The position numbers were made by a program, and so were the translations under genes. From Globisporangium splendens (lineage: Eukaryota > Oomycota > Peronosporomycetes > Pythiales > Pythiaceae), in assembly GCA_006386115.1 (NCBI GenBank), contig VFIW01000043.1, positions 62,001 through 126,000 of the forward strand: a stretch of 64,000 bases of DNA, in the 5' to 3' direction. Below are positions 1 to 11,372 of the stretch, one piece after another. The notes beneath the pieces are model-generated. The model had not been told where the DNA came from. It did not search any database and saw only the letters and a list, made by a program, of their open reading frames with translations. Every line of letters begins with the position of its first letter. The first letter of the stretch is position 1.

Positions 1-189
1 GTTGAGGTGAACGGCCACAAGATCGAAAAGGCGAGAATCGTCGATGGCGAAGAGGAAAAGAAGTTCTGGGTCGATGCCCACGATGCGCGTAGCAACCGCT
101 TCAAGCAAGCCCGAACCGGCAACGGCGGGCGAGGCGGTGGCCGTGGTGGCCGTGGTGGCCGTGGCGGTCGCGGTGGTCGCAGAAACTAA
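1..189 (+). CDS. C-terminal end of an RGG-box RNA-binding protein, possibly La-type (partial)
   Basis: The window opens inside a reading frame that ends at TAA 187-189. The visible 62 residues are a charged segment followed by a run of GGR repeats (about residues 42-61), the RGG box typical of RNA-binding proteins. The segment before it, a VDGEEEKKFW stretch followed by charged residues, resembles the end of the C-terminal RRM of La proteins, where an acidic 'EGEEE..YW' stretch follows the last strand. That is a resemblance from memory, not a search result. The gene is convergent with the CIP2A-like gene, whose stop lies at 341. It could instead be another GAR-domain protein such as a GAR1- or SERBP1-type factor. 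The coding sequence is certain; the La assignment is tentative. Confidence 0.5.
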   Translation, partial: VEVNGHKIEKARIVDGEEEKKFWVDAHDARSNRFKQARTGNGGRGGGRGGRGGRGGRGGRRN

Positions 190-340
190 GTAGACCATCC
201 TTCAGATGCCTCGAGGATAGAAGAAGCACAAGGTAGCGCAGAAGTCGTCAGAAGTCTCTCTAATATATACTAGTTCTACATCTATTAGTCGGTGAGTCTG
301 CTTTATCACATCGTATGATGATGCTCATTTGCTTTTGAGG

Positions 341-3300
341 TTAGCTGTCACGGGCTAAGAACGAAGTTGCAGCGTACGCTTGTGCATCTCCGCCAGAACT
401 GAGCTGATGAATCAGCGCCTGTAGCTTCACTTGCTTCCCGACCTCGTTGTTCTTCACGCAAGATTCAGAAACATCATGCATCAGTCAGCAACTTCATCAG
501 CTCGGTTAATACACAATAAAAGCAACTTTACCAGATGACGAATCTCCTCTTCACACTTGCGCAAGTGGTCATCCTTTGACTCAAGCACAAGTCTGTGCTC
601 CGCAGCACGGATTTCGAACATGGCAATGTCGCTTTCCAGCTTGCGATGCGCCTTCCGCAAGTCTTCCAGATCTCGAGCGACAGCTCGTCGTTTATCACGT
701 TCATCTTCGAGAGAACTCTGAGCAATCGACGCGGCATCGTCCAATCGCGCAATCTAAGTCAGCAGAAGCACACGAATTTTGGTCATGACAACTTTCGTAA
801 CACTGAATTGAGAGATGCACACCTTTTTCTCCAGCTGCTCTCCCAAGTCCTTTCTTTCTTGCAATCGGGTTTGTATCGAGAGATTCAGTGACTCCATGTT
901 CGACACCTCATCACGCAGCATCTCGATCTCTCCTACCAACCCTTCTTTCTCTTGCACGACAGCTTTGTGAGCTTTCGACAGCAACACCAGTTCTTTGTAC
1001 GTATTTTCATGTTCGAAGCTTTTCTCTTTCAGCTCCTGCTCCAGTTTCTATTCATTTGGAAAAAGCGGTTAGATCCATCCCCCATGATAAAAGCAAAAAA
1101 GGCTGCCTACCTCCAGTACTTCACGTGCATGCTCAAGCTCTTCTCTTTGCGCAGTGTAATCACTCGAAATCGAGACCATTTCCCCACGTAAATCGTGCAT
1201 CTCTCGTTCGCGAATTCGCATCTCCTCTGCAGCAATGGAATGGGACTGCGCGATCTCTTCGACTCGGATTTCTAGCACTTCGACCTTTCGCTTCAGTTCA
1301 CTGTTTTCATCCTCCACTGCGGCTTGCTTCGCTCGACTCTCTTGAAGTATCTGATCTCGATGCTGTATCGTGCTGATCTTCTTATTCATCAGCTGACCCA
1401 TGGTCTCGCACTGCGCATTCAGCTCTCGAAGCTTCGCCTCATACACATCTCTTGTTTTCATGAGCAGCTCATCTTTTTGGCGAACTTGATCGATAAACTT
1501 GCTCTTGAGATTCTGGAGCTCTTGGTCTTGTTTCGTTTTTGCTTCATCTTGTAAACGCATCGTTTGTTGGATCTCTATTTGCAAATTGTCAATCACTTTC
1601 ATGCTGGCTTCTCCATTCGCTTCTAGGGACGAGATTGCAGACTGCAGGGACTCCGTTGCTTCGCCAATGCGCTGCCCGAAGTTCAAGATACCGTCAGCAA
1701 GCCCAAACGCCAAGAACCTCTTGTTACTGGATTCCGACAGCAGATTATACACCAACAGCAGTGTCTCCACCACCAAATCTTTGTCATTGCGATTGAAAAC
1801 GCCGGCTCCGAGGACCAATGACACCTCTGACGACTGAAGAAACTGGTTCAGGGTGCGCTTCGTCTTATCATTCATATTCGGATCGTGAACCACTTTCGAA
1901 AGAAGAATCTATGAGGCATACATAATACGCAAGAGTTGTTAAAGGAGAAATGGGACCCCGATTATTATGTCCATAGCTTACCACAAGGTTGAGAGAGAGT
2001 CGCGGCTGGAATTGTAGAAGCCTCTGCGGCTCACCAGATCCAACATGTGCCGATTCAAGTTGAATTATTGTTGCACTCTGTGAGAAGCACACACATCATA
2101 TCACGTTAAATCACGATCAAAATCCATGAGGCGTTGAGCTCGACGCACCTGATTCAAGCTGATGGTTTGCACGCACATGGATCGGAGAGCTGGAAACTCG
2201 CACAGTTTGGCGAGAACCCGGCATACCTCAACGCTGTGTAGGTACTCTTCGGTCGTGCTCAGTTCTTCTAAATTGCCTTTTTGCTGCACAAGCCCTGCGG
2301 TTTCGTTGATACAACGAAATAAACCCACGATCACTGGATTCAGTCGCTGCACCTGCGAGGCAGAGTCGAACAAACTTCGGATCGGACGGGCATCATCGCC
2401 AATGATCTTCAAAACTAATTGCGTTGTCAGGATACCGATCATCTTTGAGGGATAGAGCGTCACTTGCAACACTCGGTAAAGCACATCTTCGTCAGACAAA
2501 AACTTCACCATCATTTTCCGAAATTGGTGCCCAAGCGCAACGATGGACGACAGGAAATGGATGCCGACTTGGATTTGCTCGGCGTCGCCATTGAGATTAA
2601 GGACCATGAAGAAATTTTCCATCACGGGGCTTATCTTTGAGTGATTCTCGAGCATGCCCAAGATTTCTGGTCGCTCGGCCAGCTCGCACATGAGGTCCAC
2701 ACTGACGCACTGGAGCAGGCTCTTCGCGTTCAGGATCGACAGCACGCCGCTTCTCCCGCCTGCACTAGTGTTATCTTGCCATGAGCCGTCGAGTATCGAG
2801 AACGCCAGCTCGAAAGCTTGCTCTACGTTCTTCTGGCTAAACAGTTTCGCGCCGAGAGACTTGGTCAAGACGAGCCGCGCGAGGATCGTCATGCTGAACA
2901 CGAGCAGCTCTGCGTCCTCAGTGCTATTGAGCAAAATCGTCAGTGCGCGATAGAACTCCTTGATGCGCTTCATCTCTTTGGCGTAGATCCGCACGCCTGC
3001 ATTCACCTTGAGCATCTCGGCGAAGACGAGCAGTTGCAGCTTCAACGTGGTTTCGTTCTCACATGCGCCTCCGCTGAGTCCGGACATCATGATATTCCCC
3101 ACAAGCCACTGCAAGAGCTTCCCCAGCGCATGCGAAGGGTACCCGATTGCTGCGTTCTTGGAAAACAGGTAGAGCAGCTCAAGTAGCTCGTGCTCATCGA
3201 CCACATACGTCGCCTGGGACTGCGACGCCTCTGCTGACTGCACCACCGACAGCAAATGCTCGGACAGCGTGTCCAGCAACCGAAGACACAGCGTCGTGTG

Positions 3301-3558
3301 CTGCGCAGAGAAGAAGACGATCTCGGACGTGAGCTTTCGCGTGAGTCGATGCACGTGCGTGAGCATGTCGCTGGACGGGGCAACGAGGTAGTCGTCGATG
3401 GCCGCGAGGAACTTGGTCTTTGGTGTCGTGGTCTTCTTGACGCCGTAGGAGCTAGACGACCCGAACGACGCGCGACTGAGCTCGACGTCCGAGATCTCCA
3501 TCGCCCCCAGCGGTCTCCACCAGGATGACCCGCCGCTCGTGCTCGAACTGAGGTTCAT
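341..3558 (-). CDS. CIP2A-like protein: armadillo-type N-terminus plus long coiled coil
   Basis: Six exons on the minus strand join in phase: 3558-2149, 2077-1982, 1908-1111, 1047-823, 753-532 and about 451-341, giving about 953 residues (human CIP2A has 905). Residues 1-500 are helical-repeat sequence; a block near residue 200 (KEFYRALTILL, then LAxLVLTKSLGAKLFSQKN) lines up with human CIP2A (FYRTLITLL, GEKLFHARN). A heptad-rich coiled coil fills most of the C-terminal half, beginning with a DVYEAKLREL motif like CIP2A's DVYEMKLSTL, and the protein ends with a short IHQLSSGGD tail like CIP2A's IHSLSGGK. In animals CIP2A inhibits PP2A-B56 and binds TOPBP1 in mitosis; whether that holds here is unknown. 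The last exon is the least certain. It overlaps no neighbour and lies head to head with the reductase at 4101. Confidence 0.62.
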
Positions 3559-4018
3559 GGCCCCACAAGCACGTCAATTCTCTAGCGTCCGTACCGCTTG
3601 AACGCCCCACACCGTTTTGCTTTCTGCTGCCCGTTTTTTTCAAACCCACATGCATCAATACCATGATACAGCATATTTATTGAAACAATAATCTATGAAT
3701 TAGAATATTGGTTGTGTGGTTCGTTTAGCCTGCTTCGTAGCATATTGGCTGCAATGCGATCCCACGAAATAGCATATCGACATTGACAACCTGTCAGAAT
3801 GGATATTGCAATGCTTCTACTTCTCGCAAAAGTGGGTGTGCTGGCGCTGCTGATCACGGAATCTGCACAGCGTGACGAGACACATTCCGTAATCAACTCA
3901 GGGCAAAAGCACAGATGACGGTCGGTGAGCAGCTCAACTGGCGAACCCTCTTGGAGTGACGGTCAACGCGAAGGAATTCGATCTTTTCCGCCGCGCAAAG
4001 CACCCATTTGGTCAGTGG
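3559..4018. other. Intergenic promoter region between divergent genes
   Basis: About 460 bp between the CIP2A-like start and the Initiator of the reductase gene. It contains AT-rich sequence around 3660-3720 and no open frame with coding character on either strand. Confidence 0.5.
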
Positions 4019-4034
4019 GCTCATTCGTCGATTT
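4019..4034 (+). promoter_or_regulatory. Oomycete Initiator (Inr) for the glutathionyl-hydroquinone reductase
   Basis: The 16 bases GCTCATTCGTCGATTT match 15 of 16 positions of the oomycete Inr consensus GCTCATTYBNCAWTTT (the only mismatch is G for A at position 12). It lies 66 bp upstream of the ATG at 4101, the usual distance. It also argues against starting the protein at the upstream in-frame codon at 4008, which would sit before the transcription start. Confidence 0.65.
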
Positions 4035-4100
4035 GCGCCCAAGAAGCCACATCAAGACCGAGAACCAGAGCCCAGCAGAAGCAGCACTGAGAATCACAAG

Positions 4101-5386
4101 ATGACCACGAAAACGACGTGGGCAACCTCGGAGAAGGGTGCGTTCGTGCGCGACTCGAGCAAGTTCCGCAACTGGATTGAGACGAGCCCCGACGCCGAGT
4201 TCCCTGCCGGTAAGCTAGCTGATCATATAGCATGTGTCATGGATCGTGCACATGTTGCTTTAGGCTAATGTACGCGCTGTGTTGGTTGAACGCATTGCAG
4301 AAAGCGGTCGGTACCACTTGTACATTTCGTATGCGTGTCCGTGGGCGCACCGCACGCTCATGACGATGTACCTCAAGGGCTTGCAGGACGTCGTGGGGCT
4401 CTCGATTGTGCACCCGGTGTTCCAGCGCACGCGTCCGAACGACCCAGACGACCACCACATGAGCTGGGCGTTCGCTGACCCAGCGAAGACGCCGACGCTC
4501 CCGGGACCGTCGGGACTCGGCGCATACTCGTCGGAAGGCGCGATCCCAGACACCGTCAACAACGCGCAGTACGTGCGTGACCTGTACGAGCTCTGCTCGG
4601 AGGGCAACACCCGCTACACGGTGCCAGTGCTATGGGACAAGGTCAAGAAGACCATCGTGTCGAACGAATCCGCCGACATTGTGCGCATGTTTAACAGCTC
4701 CTTTGACGCGATTGTGCCGTCCAAGCTCGACTTGTACCCGGGCGATCTCCGTGAAAAGATCGACGAGATCAACGAATGGGTGTACAACGACATCAACAAC
4801 GGCGTGTACAAGTGCGGCTTTGCGTCCAAGCAAGGCGCGTACGACGAAGCGGTGACCAACCTCTTTGCCGGACTCGACCGCGTGGAAGAGATCCTCTCCA
4901 CCCAACGGTACGCAGGACATTGTAACTCTTGAGGATGTGGTCGATATGCTGACATGGTTCTTCTTGTCTTTGTACGAGCAGGTTTTTGATGGGCGACCGC
5001 CTCACTGAAGCCGATCTGCGTCTATTTGCGACTCTCATCCGCTTCGACGAAGTGTACGTCGTGCACTTCAAGACCAACAAGAAGCTCATCAAGGACTACC
5101 CGAACCTGAGCAACGTAAGTCGTGCGCTCGTGAATCGTGTGTTTACTTGGCAATGCGGTTAACCTCAGTGAATATGCTCGTTTTGGGAAATTCGTAGTAC
5201 GTGCGCGACATTTACCAGATCCCTCAGATCACCAAGTCTGTCAACATGCAGCACATTAAGCTCCACTACTACGGGTCGCACACCCACTTGAACGCGTTCG
5301 GCATCGTCCCGACAGGTCCTCACGAGGACTTGCTCGCCAAGCACGACAGAGATCGCTTCCCAGCGGCCAACATTCCAGGCAACTAG
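4101..5386 (+). CDS. Glutathionyl-hydroquinone reductase (Xi-class GST, ECM4/YqjG family)
   Basis: Four exons, 4101-4209, 4301-4907, 4982-5114 and 5198-5386, join in phase to 345 residues, close to the family's usual 320-370. The catalytic Cys-Pro-Trp-Ala motif of Xi-class GSTs is at residues 49-52 (ACPWAHRT), followed by the FxxxxPxDxxHxSWxF stretch, the [12 protein letters not shown] segment of the thioredoxin fold, and a C-terminal helical domain with [16 protein letters not shown]. The family reduces glutathionyl-hydroquinones to hydroquinones in the cytosol, using Cys49 and glutathione. No signal peptide is seen. The Inr at 4019 fixes the start. The gene is convergent with Raptor, with 208 bp between the stops. 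Confidence 0.95.
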
Positions 5387-5594
5387 GCGAGGGAAACGCA
5401 TGCTGTTGCTGAGTTGCATATAGTGCTTTGCCCCAAGTAGCGTCCACCAAGAGCCGAAGAAAAAGTGCGCTCGACACGATTCATCTTGCATTCTTAACGC
5501 ACAAATGGCACAATGTTAGTTTCATAAAAAAGATTCTACCCTGGATCACATAGCGTTGCTCGAAGTCTCTTTGTAATTATTTGATCCACATCAA

Positions 5595-8500
5595 CTACTT
5601 GTCGGTCGCGTAAATAGCGACGACCGAGTCCGTCGCTCCTGCCGCGAGGAAGAGGCGGTGCGGGTGGAATGCCAGACACGACACGGGGCCAATGCGCTCG
5701 CCCAGGAACCCCTCATGGTAGCGAATCAGCGCCAGTTGCTCGCCGTCGCTCTTGAAAACCTTGATAAATTGGTTGTGCGATCCACTAAAGCACGCAAACA
5801 AGACAAAGCAACAAAGTCAGAAATCCACAAGCAGCCACAAATCGCAGCAGCAATCTTTTCATTTCATTTCGTACCTGGCAAAGATTGGCGCGTAGTCATG
5901 GACCGCGAGTGCCGTCATCGGCGAGCGATGCGCTTCCAAGGACTTGACACTGGTTCTCGGATATCGCAGGTCCCAAAACTTCAATTCACCCGACACGGAG
6001 CCCGACAGCATCTCGTTCTTGCCAGCGTAGACATGCGTCTGCACGACCCACGACGTGTGCTCCTTCATCGTCATCTTCACAGCGTATTCGGGATGACTGC
6101 GTGCGTCAAAGAGGCGAAGCGTGCCATCACCGAAGCCGGCGACGAGAGTTCCTCCTGTTGTTTCGTCACTGGTCATGCTCGTAATACAGGAGTCCGTCTG
6201 CGTTGGTAAGCTAAACGTGCACCGCTCCTGCCGCAAGTTCCATCCTCGCAAGTAGCTGGAATTACCTCCAGCGAAAAACATACCGGCATTCTGCTGCCAG
6301 TCCGTGATCAGCCCCGAGCCGCGCGTACCTGGAACCAGATCAGGGACCGCTACGAAAGCACTGAGCAGCTTTGGGCTCGTTTGGTATGGTTGAGGGGTGT
6401 GCAGACCGTGGTAGATCTTTATCACTCCATCATCCGAGCCACACGTCAACAAGCTTTCTTCGGACTCGTTAATCCAATTCAGCGACGTCAAGCGAGACCT
6501 GCATCGACAAGTAGAAACCAATTAGCACCTCATCGTAATAAATGGGGGTTGAGTAGAGAAGTACGTACCCAGCCGGATTTTTGTTGCCGAACGTCATTAC
6601 CTTCTTCTCGCCGTGTTCGAAACTGTACAACGAAATCTGATCCTTGTCGTCGGCCACGACGAGCATCGTTTCATGCGGATGGAACAACAGGAGCGACGTC
6701 ATCTCTGCATCGCAGTTGAGCACCGCGCGCTGACGAAGGTTCAACGTAAAGTTCTTCACTTCGTCTCGTTCTTCACGTGGTGGAGGCACTCCATACGAGC
6801 CAGCTGAGTACGGTCCAGCCGGCGGCATCCCGCTAGATGACATATACGAAGTTGGCGAGACAGATCGTCCAGCACCATAGCTCCCCGAGTATGAGGATCC
6901 TTGTTGGCTGCGGGTAGGATCAGGGAGAGAAAATCCTGGTGCAATCTTTGCCGCTGCCTTGCGAATGCGATCGTATCGTCGACTTCGCTCAAGTCTCTCT
7001 GCGCCTTTTTCACTCAACGGATCATCGCCTTCATTCACAGGTTCCATGAGCGGCTCATTGAAGTGTGCTTTGTGTCGCTCATAGAAGACGGAGCGCAGTC
7101 GTGGAGGGAAGTTGGGGTCTCTGCCATATTGGAAGCCTGGGTGATAGAATTCACGAGAGAGACCAGCCAGGTTGCTTGGATGCAAAGCATTGCTCTCCAT
7201 TTGGCGACCAGAATCACCCGGTCGGACGGATCCGTGAGGATTGTACTGATCACTAGGGTTTCCCATATGCCTGGCTTGGCCCAGATTTCCAAGCACGCTG
7301 CCTTGGTTTCCAGAGCCCAGACCTCTGGAATCGGAAGCACGATGTTCATCTTGGTACAATCTAAAGTTTCCGACTGACTGGGTAGGGCGAATGCCTGAGG
7401 TTGGAGCTGCATTGGCTTGAACAAGCTCTCCAGTTCTACGTAAACCACCCTGCTCTGGGAATCCCCCAGTCATCGGTCCTCTTTCTGGATGTGCACCAAG
7501 GCTGCCTCTGCTTTGAAGCTGTGAGAGACCCGGCAGGTCTGGCACGGAGCCTTCTCTTTGCATAGACAGCCCAGGCTTTGACGCATCATGCTTCTGACCG
7601 ACACCAGGAGTGCTAACAGCACTGCCCGCCGAACTGACGCTGCTCTTCCGCAAAGCTTCTTGCTCCGACGCTAGGATGCTCGCGTTGACGTGGCTGACGA
7701 TGCTCTTCGCTGCGTTAACTACCTTTAGGAACGGATCTCTTGATTGAATTTCTTTCAGTGCCTGCCATATCTGGCAATAGTATCTCGCATCATCGCCGAT
7801 TTCATCAACTAGTTCTGGATCAACTTGAGCCTCCAGTGACACTCGTCTTTGCATCGAGTTTTCGGCACTTTGAGCATCGAATTTGTCCCCGTCGGAAGCA
7901 GCATGCGGATCCGTTAAAACAGGTGTCGAAGTCGCCGCCGGATGCATTGCATTGCGTTTATGGACAGATCGGTTCTTCAGATGTTTCGCGACAGATTCGA
8001 ATCGCGATTGATGATATGTGTGAAGGATCACATTCGCCAAGGCGAGCACACTTTCTCGTCGCACGAGTGGGGATGCATCTTGGCAGCCGCGCAGCAACTC
8101 GGTCGCGATCAAGATATCGTCATGCGCGCGACGCTGAATGTAGTCTTCGATATGACGTTCATCGCCGATTTTACCGATTAGCGTGGCATCTACTTGCAAA
8201 CCAAGCAGCGCTCCAAGCGAAACCGCTGCAGCAGCGCGGACTTCTGGACGCTCATCACCCAGTCGTAAACTTAATATCCGCGGCATTTGCTCGTCAATCG
8301 CTACACGCTTTCCATCTTCAAAGTTCTCCCAGAGCTTTGCCAGACACAGGCATACCCACTTGCGAACATCCTCATTGGCATCCGCGAGCATGTTGCTGCA
8401 GATCTTGTGCAAATACTGTGACAGACAGCCTTTCTGCCCTTGGATACAGTTGTCACAGATCACTGACAGGATAAAAGCACACATAACCTTTTGGTCCGAT

Positions 8501-10224
8501 GGGACGGTGTTGCTCGGTCCGCCATGATGGTCTGCGCCGTGGCCATACGGCATGTGGCCGCCAGCACCATGCGGCTGGATACTGGCAGCGAGATGCGAGA
8601 TGAAATACGAGTGGCCGTCGTCCTTGACGAGATCGATTTGGCAACTTGAATCCAAGGCAAGAATCTTTGTCCAGATGAACACGAGCACGTGTCGTAGCTC
8701 GGCTGCTGGAGACTGAAGCAACTTCAGCACGTACGGAAAGATCCCAACCGAGAGCGCTAAATTCACAGCCCACGGTCCCAAATCCAGAAACTTCTTCAGT
8801 AAAACCAACGCTCGAAGTCGATGAACCTGACTGAGCAGCACCTGAAGAACCATCGGCAGTTGTTGCGGTGGAGGCTTGGAGGCGGAACCAAACTGCAGCC
8901 ACACTTCGAACGCGGTCAACTGCTCAGCAAAGAAGCGCGATGGCTGGATGCTCACCTCGGCCTGTGGGTGCGGATTGGATATTTTGTAGAGCTGGTTGAG
9001 ACAGATCTCTGCTGCCAGATCCCAAGAGCGCCAAAGCGGGTGGTGATGCGTCGATGGCAGCGCTGGAAGCGAGCACGGAGAGCAACCAGCGGACTTCATG
9101 ATGCGCTCGGCCAGCAAAAAGTTTCGAAACAGCGACGCCACGAGTAAGTCTTGACGGAAAAGCTTCTGGAATAGTTCCTTCGGGAGAATGTTCCACGCGA
9201 TCGTGTCCGTGATGGCAGTGAAGATCCAATTGAGTTCACCGAGCGGCGTTTTTCTGTCGGTCAACTTGCCTGGGATTCGCTCGATAAAGTTCGGGTCGAG
9301 ATGCGACATCGAGATCTCGTTCTGTGAGATAAACCACCGCAATGCCACAGTGATCGGCGTCGTCAGACACGAAGTGAACACATCGGCACACAATTCCGGA
9401 TTCATAGGCAGGATCTCGTTGGCAGCGCAAGCCGCCAGCACAATCGCCTCTCCTGCTGAGCTGCTCATACCACCCACGCCGTTTCCGTCGGCACTTGGCT
9501 GCGATGGTGGATTGTTGAAGTGACCCAAGAGGATGCCAGCAGCCGAGCAATCAAACACATAGATCGACGGCGTGCCGACCCAGGATTGAAGATCGTACAC
9601 GAGCAGCGGGATGTACTGTGTGAAGCTCTTGTTGAACACCCAGATCTCACCGTTGGGTGTCGGACGCGGGACGCCATGGCCATTGTAGTGGAAGAGCACG
9701 CGATCGTTCTTCGCATGGCGCCGCATCGACACACACAGATGCTTGGTTTCGTCGACGGTTGGATCAAGGCACTGTCTGTACCGCGCACGAGCCTGCCATC
9801 GTTCATACTGCGACTGCAACGTTTTCCCGATCGTCTCGAGCGCTTTCTGCGGAGGCATGGACGACGGCTCCACCCAGCACTCTTTTCTCGCACACGGGGA
9901 CGACTTCACAATATCCGGTGGATCTGTGCCGATATTCAGACACATCACGAGCCCGACGTCCATTGTCTTCATTCGCTCACGCATGCGCCACGGCACGATC
10001 TCCACTGGCGGCGGTGCGACTTCGTCATCCTTGTCTGCATCCTGCGCGAACCGGAGCCCACCTGCGCGTTCATGCGAGAGATCTCGCGTCAATGGCGCTG
10101 CAATCTTTGGAGGCGCCATGATACCACTCCCATAGCCACCTGCATATCCTCCGGGTGATGCCAACAGCGCGCTCGATGGCGGATACGCTTGTACTTGGCT
10201 CTGCGTGCGCGTCGCTGCCATCAC
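5595..10224 (-). CDS. RPTOR: Raptor, regulatory-associated protein of TOR (TORC1 subunit)
   Basis: Three exons, 10224-6569, 6498-5875 and 5784-5595, give about 1489 residues (human 1335). The caspase-like Raptor N-terminal conserved domain is at about 80-330, with its invariant [12 protein letters not shown] and YVFDCSAAG stretches, i.e. the His/Cys pair of the caspase fold. HEAT repeats follow (about 370-800), then a long Ser/Gly/Gln-rich linker (about 830-1170), then a C-terminal seven-blade WD40 propeller containing [17 protein letters not shown] and [11 protein letters not shown]. Raptor recruits substrates carrying TOS motifs to TOR complex 1. The linker is longer and lower in complexity than in animals, which accounts for the extra length. 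The small last exon encodes the closing propeller blade. The 5' end faces the dynein light chain gene across 459 bp. Confidence 0.95.
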
Positions 10225-10360
10225 CTTCTATCGTCTCCTCCCACTCTCCAACACGCGTTCTCTTGATACGGAAACTGCTGGCACTACGCCCACGCTCTCT
10301 TCACGCACAAGTCGCCCAGAGTGTTGTTGTGTCAAGGGTGCGCTGCTCAATCAGACGCAC

Positions 10361-10404
<44 letters not shown>

Positions 10405-10683
10405 GCCGCTGAGCTGCCGCCTTCGTTTCCTTCCTTTCGTTTTTTATTCCCGCGCTTCAAATGCACCGGAGCGTACTTAGTGGAGGATGAGATGAGATCG
10501 TGTGCGAACTTAAGCAGCTGCTTTTTCCTTTTGAGCTTCATTTCAAAGAGAAGTGACGCACGACACGATGGAGCAGAACGCGGCGGTAGGCGGCGCTCTT
10601 CATGGCCAATAACGCCACCTCTCTGCTGATGCGTATATGCGTGTGTGTACACACAGATCGTGGATCTCACTGTGGACTGATGG
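10225..10683. other. Divergent intergenic region, Raptor / dynein light chain
   Basis: About 460 bp serving as the presumed bidirectional promoter region. Apart from the GA tract listed separately, I see no coding signal; all open frames crossing it are driven by that repeat. Confidence 0.5.
10365..10399. repeat. (AG)n microsatellite
   Basis: An uninterrupted AG dinucleotide run of about 35 bp in the region between the divergent Raptor and dynein light chain genes. Spurious Glu/Arg- and Leu/Ser-repeat frames on both strands come from it. Confidence 0.95.
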
Positions 10684-11340
10684 ATGTGTGTCGTGGTTCA
10701 GTATGAGTTCCACACGATCCAGGACGAGGTGAAGAAGATCGCACAGGAGGTAGCTTCGTCATGGAATTGACAGTGCTCTCCCCCCTGAATATTCGTTTGG
10801 TAACCATGGCGTCTAAATGGTCCTATCCATTAGGTGCCGGAGCAGATCCTCGCGGACCACTCGTACCATGCCGCAGACGTGCACCAGTGGACGTCGGACA
10901 TCTCGGCGCTGTGCCTGAAGAACCTCAAGAACGTCGCGAACGGATCCGCGGGATTCAAATACATTGGTAAAGTGTGCTTGCTGCGAAATGTACACGTTGT
11001 TGGGTTCGATGATTAAATAGTTTGCTTGGATAGGGGATTTACACTCTTTTTTTTCATCCCACTCACTCATTCACACTACAACTTACTTTTTTCCTACACA
11101 CTAACTATGGACAGTGAACTGCACCATTCTGCAAAAACGGAACGCCGGGTTCCACACCAACTCGGCCTGCTTCTGGGACGCCGCGCGCGATGGTACGTCT
11201 CTTCTCTCTCTTGCCACTTGAATGACGAGGTCAACGGCTGATCCACTGGGTATGCTATGATGCCAGGGAGCGTCGCGATCCGATGGGAGAACGCCACGAT
11301 GACGTGCGTGCTCACCGTCTACTGCATCAGTCTCCAGTAA
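10684..11340 (+). CDS. Tctex-type dynein light chain (DYNLT1-like)
   Basis: Four exons, 10684-10749, 10834-10966, 11115-11192 and 11267-11340, join in phase to 116 residues, the usual size of the family (113 in human). Matching landmarks are the helix with VHQWTSDIS (human VNQWTTNVV), the strand FKYIVNCTILQK (human FKYIVTCVIMQK), GFHTNSACFWD (human GLHTASSCFWD) and the final SVAIRWENATM (human CTVRWENKTM). It forms a homodimer that clamps the dynein intermediate chain in cytoplasmic or axonemal dynein. The start is the first in-frame ATG before the helix; the first six residues are unsure. Its stop lies only 32 bp from the GPCR-PIPK stop. Confidence 0.93.
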
Positions 11341-11372
11341 GACAGCGACAAACGCAATGCACTTGCACCTTC

